Part shown: piece by piece, positions 46,197 to 57,656 of the stretch | How positions within the stretch are numbered: the stretch's first letter is position 1 | Layout of the letters: each line of letters starts with the position of its first letter | NCBI GenBank assembly: GCA_036971615.1 | Contig: JAYKKR010000002.1 | Location: 1,736,001-1,800,000 of the forward strand | Origin: Amyloporia xantha | Lineage: Eukaryota; Basidiomycota; Agaricomycetes; Polyporales; Adustoporiaceae | Direction: 5' to 3' | DNA length: 64,000 nt | Position numbers and translations under genes: made by a program | The notes under the pieces: generated by a model | What the model was told of the DNA's origin: nothing | The model's input: the letters and a program-made list of their open reading frames with translations, nothing else | Database searches by the model: none

Positions 46197-47438
46197 ACTC
46201 TGTTGTATCTGGTCTTCTCTGGGTTGCTGTTGTTGTTCTTGTTGCTGCTAGTCTATCTGCCTGAGCATCGCCCTTGCTGTCCACGCTCTCTATTGTTGTT
46301 GGTTTATTTTAGTCTCATCTGTTAGTTCCGGGATTATGTACTCGTGTACTTAGTACTCCTTACTGCCGCAATCATACACTCTTTTCTACTCCGCCGCCGG
46401 TCGGTAGTGAGAACACCTGTGTTGAAATGTAGGATCCTTACTGATAATCAACACCGGAGCGTATTACTTTGTTCTCACCGCTCAGCTAGTAGTAATGACA
46501 GAATTGATTGTCGGAATTTCCAGTGTCTATGCTCATTACATACGCATCACAAGACTTTGATAGTATCTACTTCGATTGTTCTTCCTTGGTTCCTTACGTG
46601 TTTGCTGGCGTCGTCCACTACAAACACAATTTTTCATTTCTTCATTCTGGAGCTCCCAACGGAGATCTAACGAATATGACGTTTCAGCACGCATCGACCG
46701 AGACCGTCGTCTACACCGCGACCGTTCCGTTGACTTCTATCGGCTGGGAAGCTGCCATGGAAAACTTGGCTTTCCAGGATGTCGGGCAGTTTCCCTTGCG
46801 AATGCAGATAATTGAACTGTGTCCGATTTCCACCAGGGGCGGAGAGAGAACTCGCCGGATTGCAATGCAGCGTGTTTTCGATCTGATCATGATCAATATG
46901 AATTGCCACATGAGACAGTACTGACTCTCTGAGTAAGTGACGGTAGGGTTTCGGTCGATTTGCTCTTGCCATGCACGTTCGACGTTAAGCGATCCTATCA
47001 TCGCCACCTTTTAATCGCCAGCCGAGCAGAATGAGGATTGCTTGTTTTGGTACGACAATATCATCGGACTTTTGAAGTTGTAAAGGTCAATTGATTTCGT
47101 CTCTGCGGATTGTCGAATTATACATACTCATGGCAGCAAACAGCATGGGCAGTACCGTGACCTGGGTCCGCAGCTCCCTCATCTTGACCATTCAAAGTCA
47201 AGTCAAGTGCCTCATTTTTTGAAATTGGAGGTTGAGTGGGAATTGCCAGTTCCGTGAACTACTAGTACCTGTCGTGCAGATGCACTGGCAGATCAACCTC
47301 GCGGGCTTCATACATTGGTGACCGCCTACCGTCAGGGGCGGCATGAACGGTCCTCACACAATTGTGGTCTGGGCATGTACTGTCGATTCCGTCCGTGAAG
47401 GCAATCATGATACAGCAGGCCACACACATACTCGGTAC

Positions 47439-47580
47439 AGTAGACAATCTCATAATGCATAGGCCGAGCCGGGAACCAACCTGGGGTCAGCCACCTAGTT
47501 GTCAATATGCTCATGCATAAAATCTCATAATGCATACGCCAGGTGGGGGACCAACGTGATGCATTATGAGATTGTCTACT
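47439..47580. repeat. Small palindromic element with 22-bp inverted ends
   Basis: AGTAGACAATCTCATAATGC at 47439 recurs as exact reverse complement ending at 47580 (22 bp perfect). A third partial copy (AATCTCATAATGCATACGCC) sits at 47521 in direct orientation to the left arm. At 142 bp it may be a tiny MITE remnant or a stem-loop. Confidence 0.55.
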
Positions 47581-47643
47581 ATAGTCAATCCGACTCAAAT
47601 CGAGATTGCGGGCGCTAACGTCGTGACAGCTCTCCCACTGCAC

Positions 47644-47651
47644 GTTTGGTT
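47644..47651 (+). repeat. 8-bp target-site duplication, left copy
   Basis: GTTTGGTT directly before the AGGACCCC terminus; identical copy at 48072-48079. Confidence 0.85.
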
Positions 47652-48071
47652 AGGACCCCGGCTAATCCCCCTAGAGCCTCGATCCCTGGAGACCCACTTT
47701 CGGACCTAGAGATGTTGCCTGATTCGGACAAAAAAGATCGAACCTCAAGCGTTTAGTTCGATTTTCGGACCCAGAAAGGATCGAACGTCGCCCGAATTTC
47801 CCGGCGCCTACGGCGCCGGCACTGCCCGGAAGTTCAGTCCATTTGCGGGCAATCCACGTGGGATACCGTCCGATGCCCCCCTAAACGGACGTTTCGGACC
47901 CCTTCCGGATCGGACCTCAGCCTGGAAGGGGTCTTTTCGGGCCAAAATAGCATCTAACATGCCGCCCCTTTGACCCCCTTTTCGGACATTTTGTATCGAA
48001 CATTTTGGGTCCTCGACCCCCATTTTCGGACTTTTAGGCATCGAGGCTCCTGGGGGATTAGCCGGGGTCCT
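47652..48071. mobile_element. Second AGGACCCC transposon, 32-bp TIR and 8-bp TSD
   Basis: The left end AGGACCCCGGCTAATCCCCC and the reverse complement of the right end agree at 30 of the first 32 positions. The element is flanked by the perfect direct repeat GTTTGGTT. The 420-bp interior carries repeated TTCGGAC and ATCGAAC blocks and no open frame that resembles a transposase. It shares the AGGACCCC start and 8-bp duplication with the element at 40327-41072 but differs inside, so the two look like subfamilies moved by the same enzyme. Confidence 0.85.
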
Positions 48072-48079
48072 GTTTGGTT
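48072..48079 (+). repeat. 8-bp target-site duplication, right copy
   Basis: GTTTGGTT directly after the GGGGTCCT terminus; identical to 47644-47651. Confidence 0.85.
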
Positions 48080-48843
48080 ATGCTCTCACAGGTACTGTCA
48101 TCTGCTCTCAGAGCCGACAATCCCTCTCCCTATTGTTCTTCTTCTATGGTACGTCGTACTCCAAGCCATCTCCACGGTGTACTCGTCCTTCTCTCCAGCG
48201 CAACTTTGATAATGCTTTAGACAACGTCTCCCATGGAACATAAGTAAGTAATATATCGTTCCATGAATATTTCAAGCTCACACGAAAACTACGAACTGCT
48301 AGTACCGAACGCGCTTCCGTCGCAAGCGATTGCGTTTTGACCGGGGCCTGATCCCGATACGGGGGAATTCCATTCCATCTACACTGTCAAAGAACAGAGT
48401 TCCACTTAGCATGAGATGGACTAAGCCTGAAGCACGACCCATGGGCCGACGTATCTGCTAGCGCATGGCTCGTATCTCCATCGTGCTTCTCCTTCGCTGC
48501 CGTCGGTCTCATCAAATCCCCGTCGTCTGCCCCCCACATGACGGACCTTGTTGGAAGGGAGTGCCACCCATTATCCATGAATTTCACGATGGGGCCTGCC
48601 TGGCGTCTGCTCTGACACGTATGATAATGATTCCTTGGCAGAGGATCTGATCATGTCGGACGGAGGTTTCTTAACTTCGGTTTCAACATTCAACGGTTGT
48701 CGTGCGTGGGCCAGATGACTCGCTCCCAGTCTAAGGTCAAGCGGAGAAAGTTGCCACCCAAACATTCCCTGCATGAACCCTGAATGAGACAATGACATTT
48801 TGCGAACGGCGAATAGGAGGCGCAAACTTTGTCAGGTCGCGAT
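48080..48843. other. Intergenic upstream of paralogue B
   Basis: No gene supported; presumably promoter sequence for the second giant-protein gene. Confidence 0.4.
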
Positions 48844-48852
48844 GCATATAAA
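48844..48852 (+). promoter_or_regulatory. TATA box for giant-protein paralogue B
   Basis: CATATAAAG about 140 nt upstream of the ATG at 48990, followed by a pyrimidine-rich leader. Confidence 0.5.
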
Positions 48853-48989
48853 GGCCTTGACAACTCCCCTTGTTGTCCCCACTGCACTCCCAAGAGCGAG
48901 CAGTTGTCTTCCAAAGCGTCTCTAGTCTGTTCCTGTTCCTGCTCCCTCCCTTTACCTCTTGTGGCATTTTATTTGCATCACTCTTCAAG

Positions 48990-51900
48990 ATGTGTGTCGG
49001 CGAAAACTGCGCGCCCCAGGCCGTGCATTACATGAATGCGCAACTGACTGCACTCTACGAGAACGCGTTGTCATGCATCAAGCACCACGACGTTGCCCAG
49101 AAGGAACCGGCCCATACGAGTTCGTAGGCGCTGCCTTTCTATCTATTCCGTTGTCGATATCCCTGACATCGCGTGTAGGATACTCCCATGCGCTTGCCGA
49201 CTACTCCTTCGTCGACCCGCACATGAAGGGGCATCACACGATGTTCCAGGCGACCTTTGCGAAGCCCGAGCTAGAGTTTATATGCAACCACGATGCCATC
49301 CTGCGGCTGAAGATACAGAAGGGCTACTACCGGCTTGATTACAACAAAGCCTCTAACATGTCTTACTCCGAGAAGTATGACGATATTTAATCTACTCCAT
49401 CTACCGTTCTCATTATCGAATCCAGGGACCGCTTGCAGTCGCTCCACGAGGTGGAACTTGCCTTCCGCGTAAGATTCGACATTCATGGCTTGCGCGGCAA
49501 GGACGCGAAGATCGGCAACGGCCAGAATCTCGTACAGCTCGTCATCCTTGACTTGCCCAGTGCGTACGAACGTCACTCTGCTGCTCTAGGACGCTAACCC
49601 ATCTTCACGTCCAGAGGCCGAGATGATCTCAGTCAAGCCCGCCATCATCATCGGCCGAGACGCATTCATCTACTATCTCTCTGAATACCTCGAGTTCCTC
49701 CACCAGGCGGGCAACCACGTCCTCTTCTCGCTGCCCGACTTTGACGACGATCGGTACCGCCTGACGATCGACTACTCGCTGATGGACTCGACTATTCCCG
49801 AGGTGCAGGAGCTTCACGGCATCAGTGTGGAGAAAATCAACACCTACCTGTCGTCGGTATGGCTCAAGGCCGCTATGCTCCTGGGTGGCCCGCAAGGTCC
49901 CGTCACGGACTGGAAGTACACCTGTCTTGCCGAGTATCGCAGCACCTGGTCGCAACACAAGGACTCCGAGGTGCACTACCACGTCCGGCTCGGGGCCCCG
50001 CGCATCAAGCCTATCTGCTCACGTGAAGTTGTCCTGTATCTCCCCGTGGACGAAGTCTTTTTCTACGATAGCACCGACTTTGACCTGTGAGTTGTGAATT
50101 CCATCTGCTTTATGAAGCATTTATGAACGATCCTGGCAGTGAGCCCATTCGGCAGTATTCGGGCTGGGAAATTGCCATTCTGGTCAATGTCATCCACGAG
50201 AAGGACTCGGAGCATGTCACCCGTTGTACTCTCGATTTGACCAGTGAGTTCCAAAGCTTCCTGTGATCGCTTGCAAACAGCCTGACACATGGTCCTGCTC
50301 GTTCACAGCGGCTCGCCCCTACCATCAGCACTGCCAGTTCGTTGGCATTGACGAGACGGATGAGCTTGCGCTTTCATTCTGCACCAGCCTGTCGGATTTC
50401 TTCACGTCCGGCTACCTCGATATTCTGGAGAGCGTCGAGTTCCACGTGATCTACCACTTCGATTCCCGCTGGCACGACTGGCACGGGCCCCTTGCTATTA
50501 CTGGAGGTGAAATCGATGAAACAGAGGAAACAGAGATCACCGAAGAGGAGTGGACGGTGACCCATGAGTCGAACAACACCACGGTGAAGGAATGGGTCGA
50601 GACTATGACACGCTGTAGCTCTTCTAGCTTCGATCAGATCACCGCGATCTCGCAGTCATCTATGAATGCTCAATTCACGGCGCTATACGAGATGGGCCTC
50701 GTCGCTCGGACCACGGAATACACATCGGTGCTGGCGAAGTGGTCCTACGAAGAGTATTTCTGCTACGTTCAAGCCGATGACTCTTCGCTTGCTCAGCAAT
50801 GGCCGTGCGATTGTCTGGATCCATATGGAACATGGTCACCTCAAGACCTTGAAGAACTGGCAGCTGCATGACAGGTCGGTGCTCAATTTATTACAATACA
50901 GTATTCCCTATTGATCGTTTGAAAATCCTGCTCAGGAATGAGAAGTACGATTTCGATGGCTGGCACCTTGCCTTCGAAGTCGACTTGAAAAAATGCTCCC
51001 ATGCCGAGTTGCATGTCTCTGAGAGCTGGAGGTCCCAGTATCAAGATAGCGCCGTCTTCAAAGCTCACGGGGATCGCCAAGACCGTCGTTTGGAACATCT
51101 TTATCTGGACCTTCATCGTGCGTCCCCTTTTTACTGTTTGATATGGTAGAATAGCCCCCATGTCTTACTGTGTCTCTGCACAGACGCGGAGTTCCTGCAC
51201 GAGTTCTCGAGCCTCGAGGGTCTGTTCCAGAGGCAGGATCACCGTCCGATCGACAAGGTCCAAGCCGCCGTACATTACATAAAGAGCTACTACTTGCCGC
51301 AACTGATGCACTGGGGTTTGCACATCCTCTACACCGTCCCGATCTGGACGTCTGGCACTGCCGAGTCGCTCCCCTCATGTGCATTAACGAGCATCGCCTT
51401 CCATGTGTACTCAAAGACGAAGATCACTCGCCACACCTGGGCGCAGACTTCCGTCGAGCCTGCCATCGTCGTCCTCGGCATGACGGGCTTCCGATCGCTG
51501 GTCAGCACACATCTCGAGTACTCCGGCAACTGGGTCATCCGCGCTTCCAAAGGTGTTTCCTACGGCACCGTTTGCATTTCCCGATCCACCTTCGTGGAGA
51601 AGCGCATTCTTCACCTGCTGACTCGCATCAATGCCCTCACAACGGTTGTTCCCAAGTTCTATGGCGTGCACAACGGCGTATGGAAACTCGATCTCACCAC
51701 CTGGGCCGAGCATGACTGGCGGAAAGGCCAGGACTGCAACTGGGTCCTCGATTCAGACAAAGAGGGCATCATGAGATACAAGTGGCAACATCGCGACGTC
51801 TGGCACTATGAGCACGAGGGTAGCGGTGAGGTCGCGAACGGAACGTACTCAGTGTCTTGTGAGTCGTTTGGTGGCTCTTTCCCGACACTTTCTGATCAGC

Positions 51901-52808
51901 TTGCTGCAGGCCTCACACGCAACTTTGTTGAGCTCCCCGTTGCGACGAAGAAGAGATCTCTGGACATCAAGGTCTGGGGTGAAGTCGATCTCGAGATGTC
52001 CTACAAGGCTCACACACAAAGCGGAAGGTACGCACCCATTCTCCACTCGACGACTCGTAACGCCGTACTGACAAGCCTGGCATCTTAGCGCAAAATCATC
52101 GGCACGCTGGGAAGCCCTCATCGTCGTGCAAACTGACCTAGACGGCCTGCGCGTAAACGTGCTCGGCACGCCGACCGTGCACGTCTCCGAGACGCACTTC
52201 GCCGGCGACGCCGCGTCCGCCAAGTTCACGGACCTGCACACGAGCCTGCAGGCGCACCTCCCGCCGGCGATCGACCTCGCGGGCGTCCTGCGCGAGCTCA
52301 AGACGTTCGAGGGCGTGTGGCAGTACGGCTTCCCCGGCATGCAGGCGTACTGCCTCGCGAACCCCGTGCTCAACAGGCAGGGCGACATGCTGTTTGAGCT
52401 GAGGCTGCACGGGCAGTCGTCGTCGTCGTCGACAAGGTCTTCGGGCTTCCGCAGCGTGAGCGCGACGGTCAGTCCTCGGGGCACCATAAGCCGGACGGGT
52501 TCGTCGTGTGAGTTCCCCGTCTTGCCGACTCGTCACTGTCCTTTCTTGACTAACGTGAACAAATAAATGTTGTAGTCCTCGGGCGAGTGCGGACCGCCCT
52601 CTCATCTGCCATCCACGAGAACGGCGGCGCGAATGGCCATGCAGTGACGACCCACCAGAACGGCGCTAACGGCCACACAAACGGGTCCTACACGCTCAAG
52701 ACCATGACGATCTCGAACGAATCCAAGACGGAGACAGAGGTGTACGAGGACGCCGGGGAGGAGTTCAGCCAGTTGTCCTTTCGGGTGTCTGAGGCTGCGA
52801 CGGTTTGA
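48990..52808 (+). CDS. Giant protein of unknown function, tandem paralogue B, with apparent frameshift
   Basis: Same gene structure as paralogue A: start MCVGENCAPQAVHYMNAQL, introns at the same places (for example after LDLP, FDL and QSGR), and clear similarity throughout, including FICNHDAILRLKI, HVLFSLPDFDDDRYRLTIDY, TVVPKFYGVHNGVWKLDL and TFEGVWQYGFPGMQAY. It has no poly-histidine run at the position found in A (FQRQDHRPIDK instead). The C-terminus is acidic like A. In the sixth exon the frame breaks at about 50761: YEEYF is followed out of frame by SATFKPMTLRLLSNGRAIVW, consistent with loss of two bases in a TCTCT-like stretch. Everything after that is conserved and spliceable. So this is either a very recent pseudogene, a sequence error, or a truncated ~620-aa product. 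Confidence 0.8.
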
Positions 52809-53293
52809 ATGGCTTAGCTGCGTGTGGTCTTGTTGGTATTCTGACTGTCGTTGTTGTTGCTGCCCGTGCTGCTGTTGAGTTGACCTGTAGGTTCATCTTG
52901 CAGGGGATATTGTGCGTTTCTTGGAGTTGTGGATGTGGTTGTCTCTGGAATACCATTCTGCGCGAAATATTGTAGTCTGTATCATCAAATGCTCTCGTTT
53001 ATCCTGTTCGTTTAGCGCAAGTAAAAAGTTAATAGCATGTGCATATTCTGTCACCTCCTTCCCCCGTCCAGTCTGCCATTGTCATGAGTGTTGATCGCAC
53101 GCCAGAAATGCTCGCACCGAGCATCAGATTCGACAGACAGATTGCATCATGATCATACATTGTCCAGAATGCTTCCTATCGTACATCAATTGTACCCTCC
53201 GAGACCGCAGCCTCGCCATCGAATTTTTGGTGACTAATCATACAGCAATGCATCCTCGCGCCTTCAAACCCATGCAAACCGTCAAAAGCCCGT
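52809..53293. other. Convergent intergenic spacer
   Basis: About 485 bp between the ends of paralogue B and glutamate decarboxylase; nothing else recognisable. Confidence 0.4.
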
Positions 53294-55340
53294 TCAGCAC
53301 TGCTTGGCGTACGTGCCGCTCGACTGACTGCCTGAGCCCTCTTCAAGCTTGCCATGGTGGCCCTCGACCGTCTTGCGCCCCTCGAGGGCGTTCAGCGCAT
53401 GCGCCGGCGAGTCTGCCTTTGCGAGGCTTTCCGTGACCTCGATCTGCAGCGTAGAAAGTTCATATCAGTCCCGTTACGTGTAAAACGCTCATTTAGAAGT
53501 TCGCGGCCACTCACAATGTCTGCCACCAATCGGTCCAGCATCACCGCGGTCGTATTCTCGCGCACGACGACGCGCAGGATCTGCACGTTCTCCAGGTTCG
53601 GCGCGAGCTCGTAGTTGGGGACGATCCAGCCCTTCGCGCGGAGCAGCGTCTGCACCCAGTGCTGCTGCACGTCTGGGTTCTCTTGACGGAACGCGTCCGA
53701 GAAGCGGAAGGATACGACGGGCAAGCCGGGAACATAGTTCTGTAGGCGCAACATGGTATCAGAACGAGATCACAGCAAGGGGAAAGGGAGAGAAGCATGA
53801 ACGCACTTCAACATTCCCCTCGTCGAATCCCACCACCTGCTTCGCACCGCTCAAGACGCCGTCCACCGGCCGATGAATGTCGCTCAAGACCGTATAAAGC
53901 CCGCTCTTTTCCAGAGCACGGCTCAACATCCGCGCATTCTTCATATCCGCCAGCGCCACCGCGCGGTAGCCCTCGAAACCGAGATGCACAAAGTTGAAAT
54001 ACTGCGCGATGATGGGGTGTGCGGGCCGCGAGAAGTTGAGCGAGAACGAGTACTCGACCGAGCCGAGGTAGTGCAGCTCGAAGATGAGGTCCTTCGGGAG
54101 GTACTCCTTCGAGCGCCACACGACCCACCCGACGCCAACGTACGACAGCCCGAACTTGTGGCCGGAGGTATTAATCGAGACGACACGCGGGATACGGAAG
54201 TCCCAGGCAAGCTTGGGCGTCGCGAAGGGCGCGATGAACCCGCCGGACGCGCCATCGACATGAATGGGGACGTCATGCCCGGTGCGCGCCTGAAATTCGT
54301 CCAGTAGCTTCGCCATCTCCTGCACGGGCTCGTAGTGACCCGTGTATGTGCCTGTGGGGAGCGTAACCGTCAGCACTCGCATATACCAGTTCCAAGCAGG
54401 CGCGTGACGCACTTCCGAGAATGACATACACGCCGATCGTGTTCTCATCCACGTATTCCATCGCCTTCTTCGGGTCGAGCCTGTATTTGCTCTCCTCGGA
54501 GATGGGCACCAGGCGCGCCTCGACATCAAAGTACCGGGCAAACTTCTCGAGGGCGACCTGCGCATTCGCGCCCATGACGATGTTGGGACCAGGCTCGTGG
54601 ATGGACTTGCCCTCGGCCTTGCGCTTCTCCTGCCAGCGGCGCTTCATGGCGAGCCCGCCAAGCTGGATAGCCTCAGAAGAGCCAGTGGTGGCAGTACCGA
54701 TGGCCTGCTGGGCATGGGGGGCGTGCCAGAGGTCGGCGAGGATGGAGACGCAGCGGGTGTGGAGAATCTCTGCGGTGAGAAGGGGGATGGTCAGCGTATA
54801 CAGGCGAGACGACAGAGTGGGACGGACGGGTCATGGGATACTCGTCCTGATCGATGAGGTTCTTGGAGATGTTCTCCATCATGAGCTGGTCAGCCTGCTT
54901 GGGCATCCAGGTATGTACAAAGGAGGCAAGGTTGAGGGCAGGGGTACCGTCGAGAGTGAGCTCGTCATGGATGAGTTGGTAGGTGGCCTCAGCGTCGGTG
55001 CCCTGGTACGGGGGATGTAAATATGGAGGGACCATATAGTTGGGAATGGTGACAAACCTTGGAGGGCATGCTGTACTTGGGGATGGGCTGTACGCCGTAG
55101 CGGGCGCCATAGGGAAGAACGGCGTCATGGCCGGTCGAGCTATGGACGACCTTTTTGTGGCTATGGTGGTCCTATTGGGTTGGGAGGAATACGCGTTGAG
55201 CGATGGCCAAGAATGTAAAACGAAGGACATACCTGCGCCTGCTTGATAAGGGCGTCGGCGTTCAAGTGCTGAGAGAGGACGCTGTAAGGGCGACGGGAAG
55301 TCAAAGGAGTGAGGAGGGGACGGACCTTGGAAAGGGCCAT
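53294..55340 (-). CDS. GAD1: Glutamate decarboxylase
   Basis: About eight exons, protein ~530-540 aa. The start at 55340 encodes [17 protein letters not shown] after splicing. [20 protein letters not shown] and [11 protein letters not shown] follow, then the cofactor region ([36 protein letters not shown] stretch with HVDGASGGF) and the PLP lysine in [17 protein letters not shown]. The C-terminal domain ([10 protein letters not shown]) ends with a Ser/Gly tail containing EGHHGK, a fungal GAD feature. It converts glutamate to GABA using a proton; in fungi this supports the GABA shunt, spore metabolism and acid or oxidative stress tolerance. A TATA box lies 75 nt upstream. Confidence 0.95.
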
Positions 55341-55414
55341 TGTTGTTGAGAAAGGGAGATGAGTGGTGGGGAACGAGAGGGGGATTGGGAGAATGGACGC
55401 GAGACATGGACGGA

Positions 55415-55422
55415 CTTTATAG
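55415..55422 (-). promoter_or_regulatory. TATA box for glutamate decarboxylase
   Basis: CTATAAAG on the minus strand, about 75 nt upstream of the ATG. Confidence 0.5.
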
Positions 55423-57656
55423 ACCCTAGGACGGCGATGGATTCACACCAGAGGCAAGGTTTGTGACGGACCCAAAGGGGACAGGAGTGCTTCGGCGAGA
55501 GATGGGATGATGTCATCCGTCACTGGCCGGTCATGGCAGACTTCAAATTCGAGCACGCCGAGTGTCTCCTTTTCGCATGGCGCGTTTCCTTTCCTCTCTT
55601 GTCCCACCTTCTCCATTCATGATCTGCGCATGGCCCGCTTCTCGCCCCAGCAGGCCGCAGCCCGCTCAGCAACACGGCGCGACGATTGGGACCGGACGCG
55701 CTGATGGAGCAAGACGCGTCTCGTCACATCACGTGCACGTGTCTCGCCGTGCCTGCCTCGCCTGCTCATTTGTCCACCCTCCCACTCCCTCCCGTGCGCA
55801 GTCTCCCTCGACTAATCTCATCTCGCACAATCCACTCCCCTTTCGTCACCCCCGGCTGCACTAATCCCCATCCATTTCGGCCCCGAGCTCCACCACACTG
55901 CATCCTGCACAGCCTGCCCCTCCCATCTCACCCTCATCTCCGCCATCGATTCTTCTCCTCTCCCTAGCAGCCCTCACGTTCGTACTCAGTGCCAAAATAG
56001 CCCGCGTCATGGGATTCCCCACTGCAACGTGCTTGCGCGTGGTGTGACCGCGAGCCACCCACAAACGACGGACAATACAGGCACCCCCATCGCTGTGCTG
56101 CCTCGCGACATCCGTGCAGCGCCTTGAGACCCTAGTTCGCGGTCTAGACAAGCCCAGCTCCTGGCGCGGGTACTTCCACCGACAACTTCATCTCTTGATC
56201 TTGTGCGAGACGGCAGCATCTCTTGACAGATGCCGCGATTGATGAAAGTCATGGCACCTACAGAAGCAGCCCAAAACATATGGGTGCATCGTCGGAACAC
56301 TAGGTGTCGAACATAGAATGATATGACGAGAGCAGACCGCACGCCGTGAGTGACCGCCCTTGTTACCAGCGTAGCGCGCGACAACGGTCCAATTTTATCA
56401 TGCACTTTGCCAATTGCGTGTGATTTCTGGTGCACAACGGCTTCGCGCAGCAATCATATCCTTGGAACATTGGTCAATCTGCACACAGATCAATCATGAG
56501 CACATATAATTTCATGCGCAACGCTGTGCCTGCAAGTCCAATACACACAGGCCTGTTAACGCACGTCTCAACATAGAGGTGTCGCAAATTTGACCCACCT
56601 CAGGCAACATGAGTCAGTGTTTCGAGCGGACCCCCGTATACAACTGTCGCATATTGATCAGCCTACCGAGTGCCTACCGTCATGCTAAATAGCTGGGTAT
56701 GGCCCGCACATATCGGACACGTCTCATCAATGAGTGATGCCTGGTTATTCACTCGTTTCTTTTCACCGAGCAAGGACCCGCCAGGCGTTGAGCTTTCGCA
56801 GACAGCGGATTTCACGTCCAGAATGCCAGTGGTACATCTTGCAGGCGCGTATGCGCATACACACCATGATTGGATAGGGAGGCTTAACCATGAACGTTCG
56901 AACGTTTGGGCTCCGGCAAGACCTCCTGTACTCCTCGTACGAGGGCGCTATCGTTCTCGACACGGCTTGTCGCACCGTGCCCGCGTTGATACGACTGTAC
57001 TCCTTTGCGCATCTCACGTTTGAGATATAGCGTGGGTTTCAACTGTCCGAAGCCGCAGGCGCGACCGGACGGCGTAAAGTCCGTACGCGCGTGTGAATAG
57101 CAGTCTCCTGGATCATTAACTGTCCCCCATTTATCAATTCTGAATGCATAGAAGAAGAGTATATCTGCTATCGCACCTTGGCCTTGTTATGCGCGAGTGC
57201 ATTCTGAATCTGGTTAATATCGTAATTTCACGCACTTGTCATGGAGTTGCATAGACCTCTGCTTCCGCTTGAGAGTTGTGTTCGCGAATTGGTTTAAGTT
57301 GGCACGGTGCGCGTTATACTCGTTCGCAGGCGAAAACAAGTGGTCACTGAGAATACATGACGCTGACTTGACTTTGCAAAGCACTTCGGCACGCAGTAGT
57401 GAACGTGAACACTGAACTGAGGACGCCCACATAGAAGGCACATAACACAGCATAACCGTGTGACACTCTATAACACTGTGGACCGTGACAAACAGGCGCC
57501 CAGCCAAACTCAAACAAATATTCGCGACGCGAGTTTGACGCGTCTCTTCTGCGCCCGACGCGTTCCTCGTATACCGGACTCTGGCTCGTCGTAAACGTCT
57601 CACAGGTTCATTTACTTCCTAGTCTCGTCTCCGGCTTATTCACGCTAGTCACAAAA
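55423..57656. other. Long divergent intergenic region
   Basis: About 2.2 kb between glutamate decarboxylase and POLD2. Several 90-150 aa frames overlap on both strands but none resembles a protein or splices well. No RNA gene seen. Confidence 0.4.

Larger units (their letters stand above)
46197..47651. other. Intergenic between the tandem paralogues, left part
   Basis: About 1.45 kb. A frame at 46508-46924 lacks a good start and family resemblance. Otherwise only the small palindromic repeat at 47439-47580. Confidence 0.4.

Noticed and set aside
46508..46924. 138-aa frame after giant-protein gene A
   Set aside because: No ATG at its 5' end, no family resemblance, no promoter or splice support.
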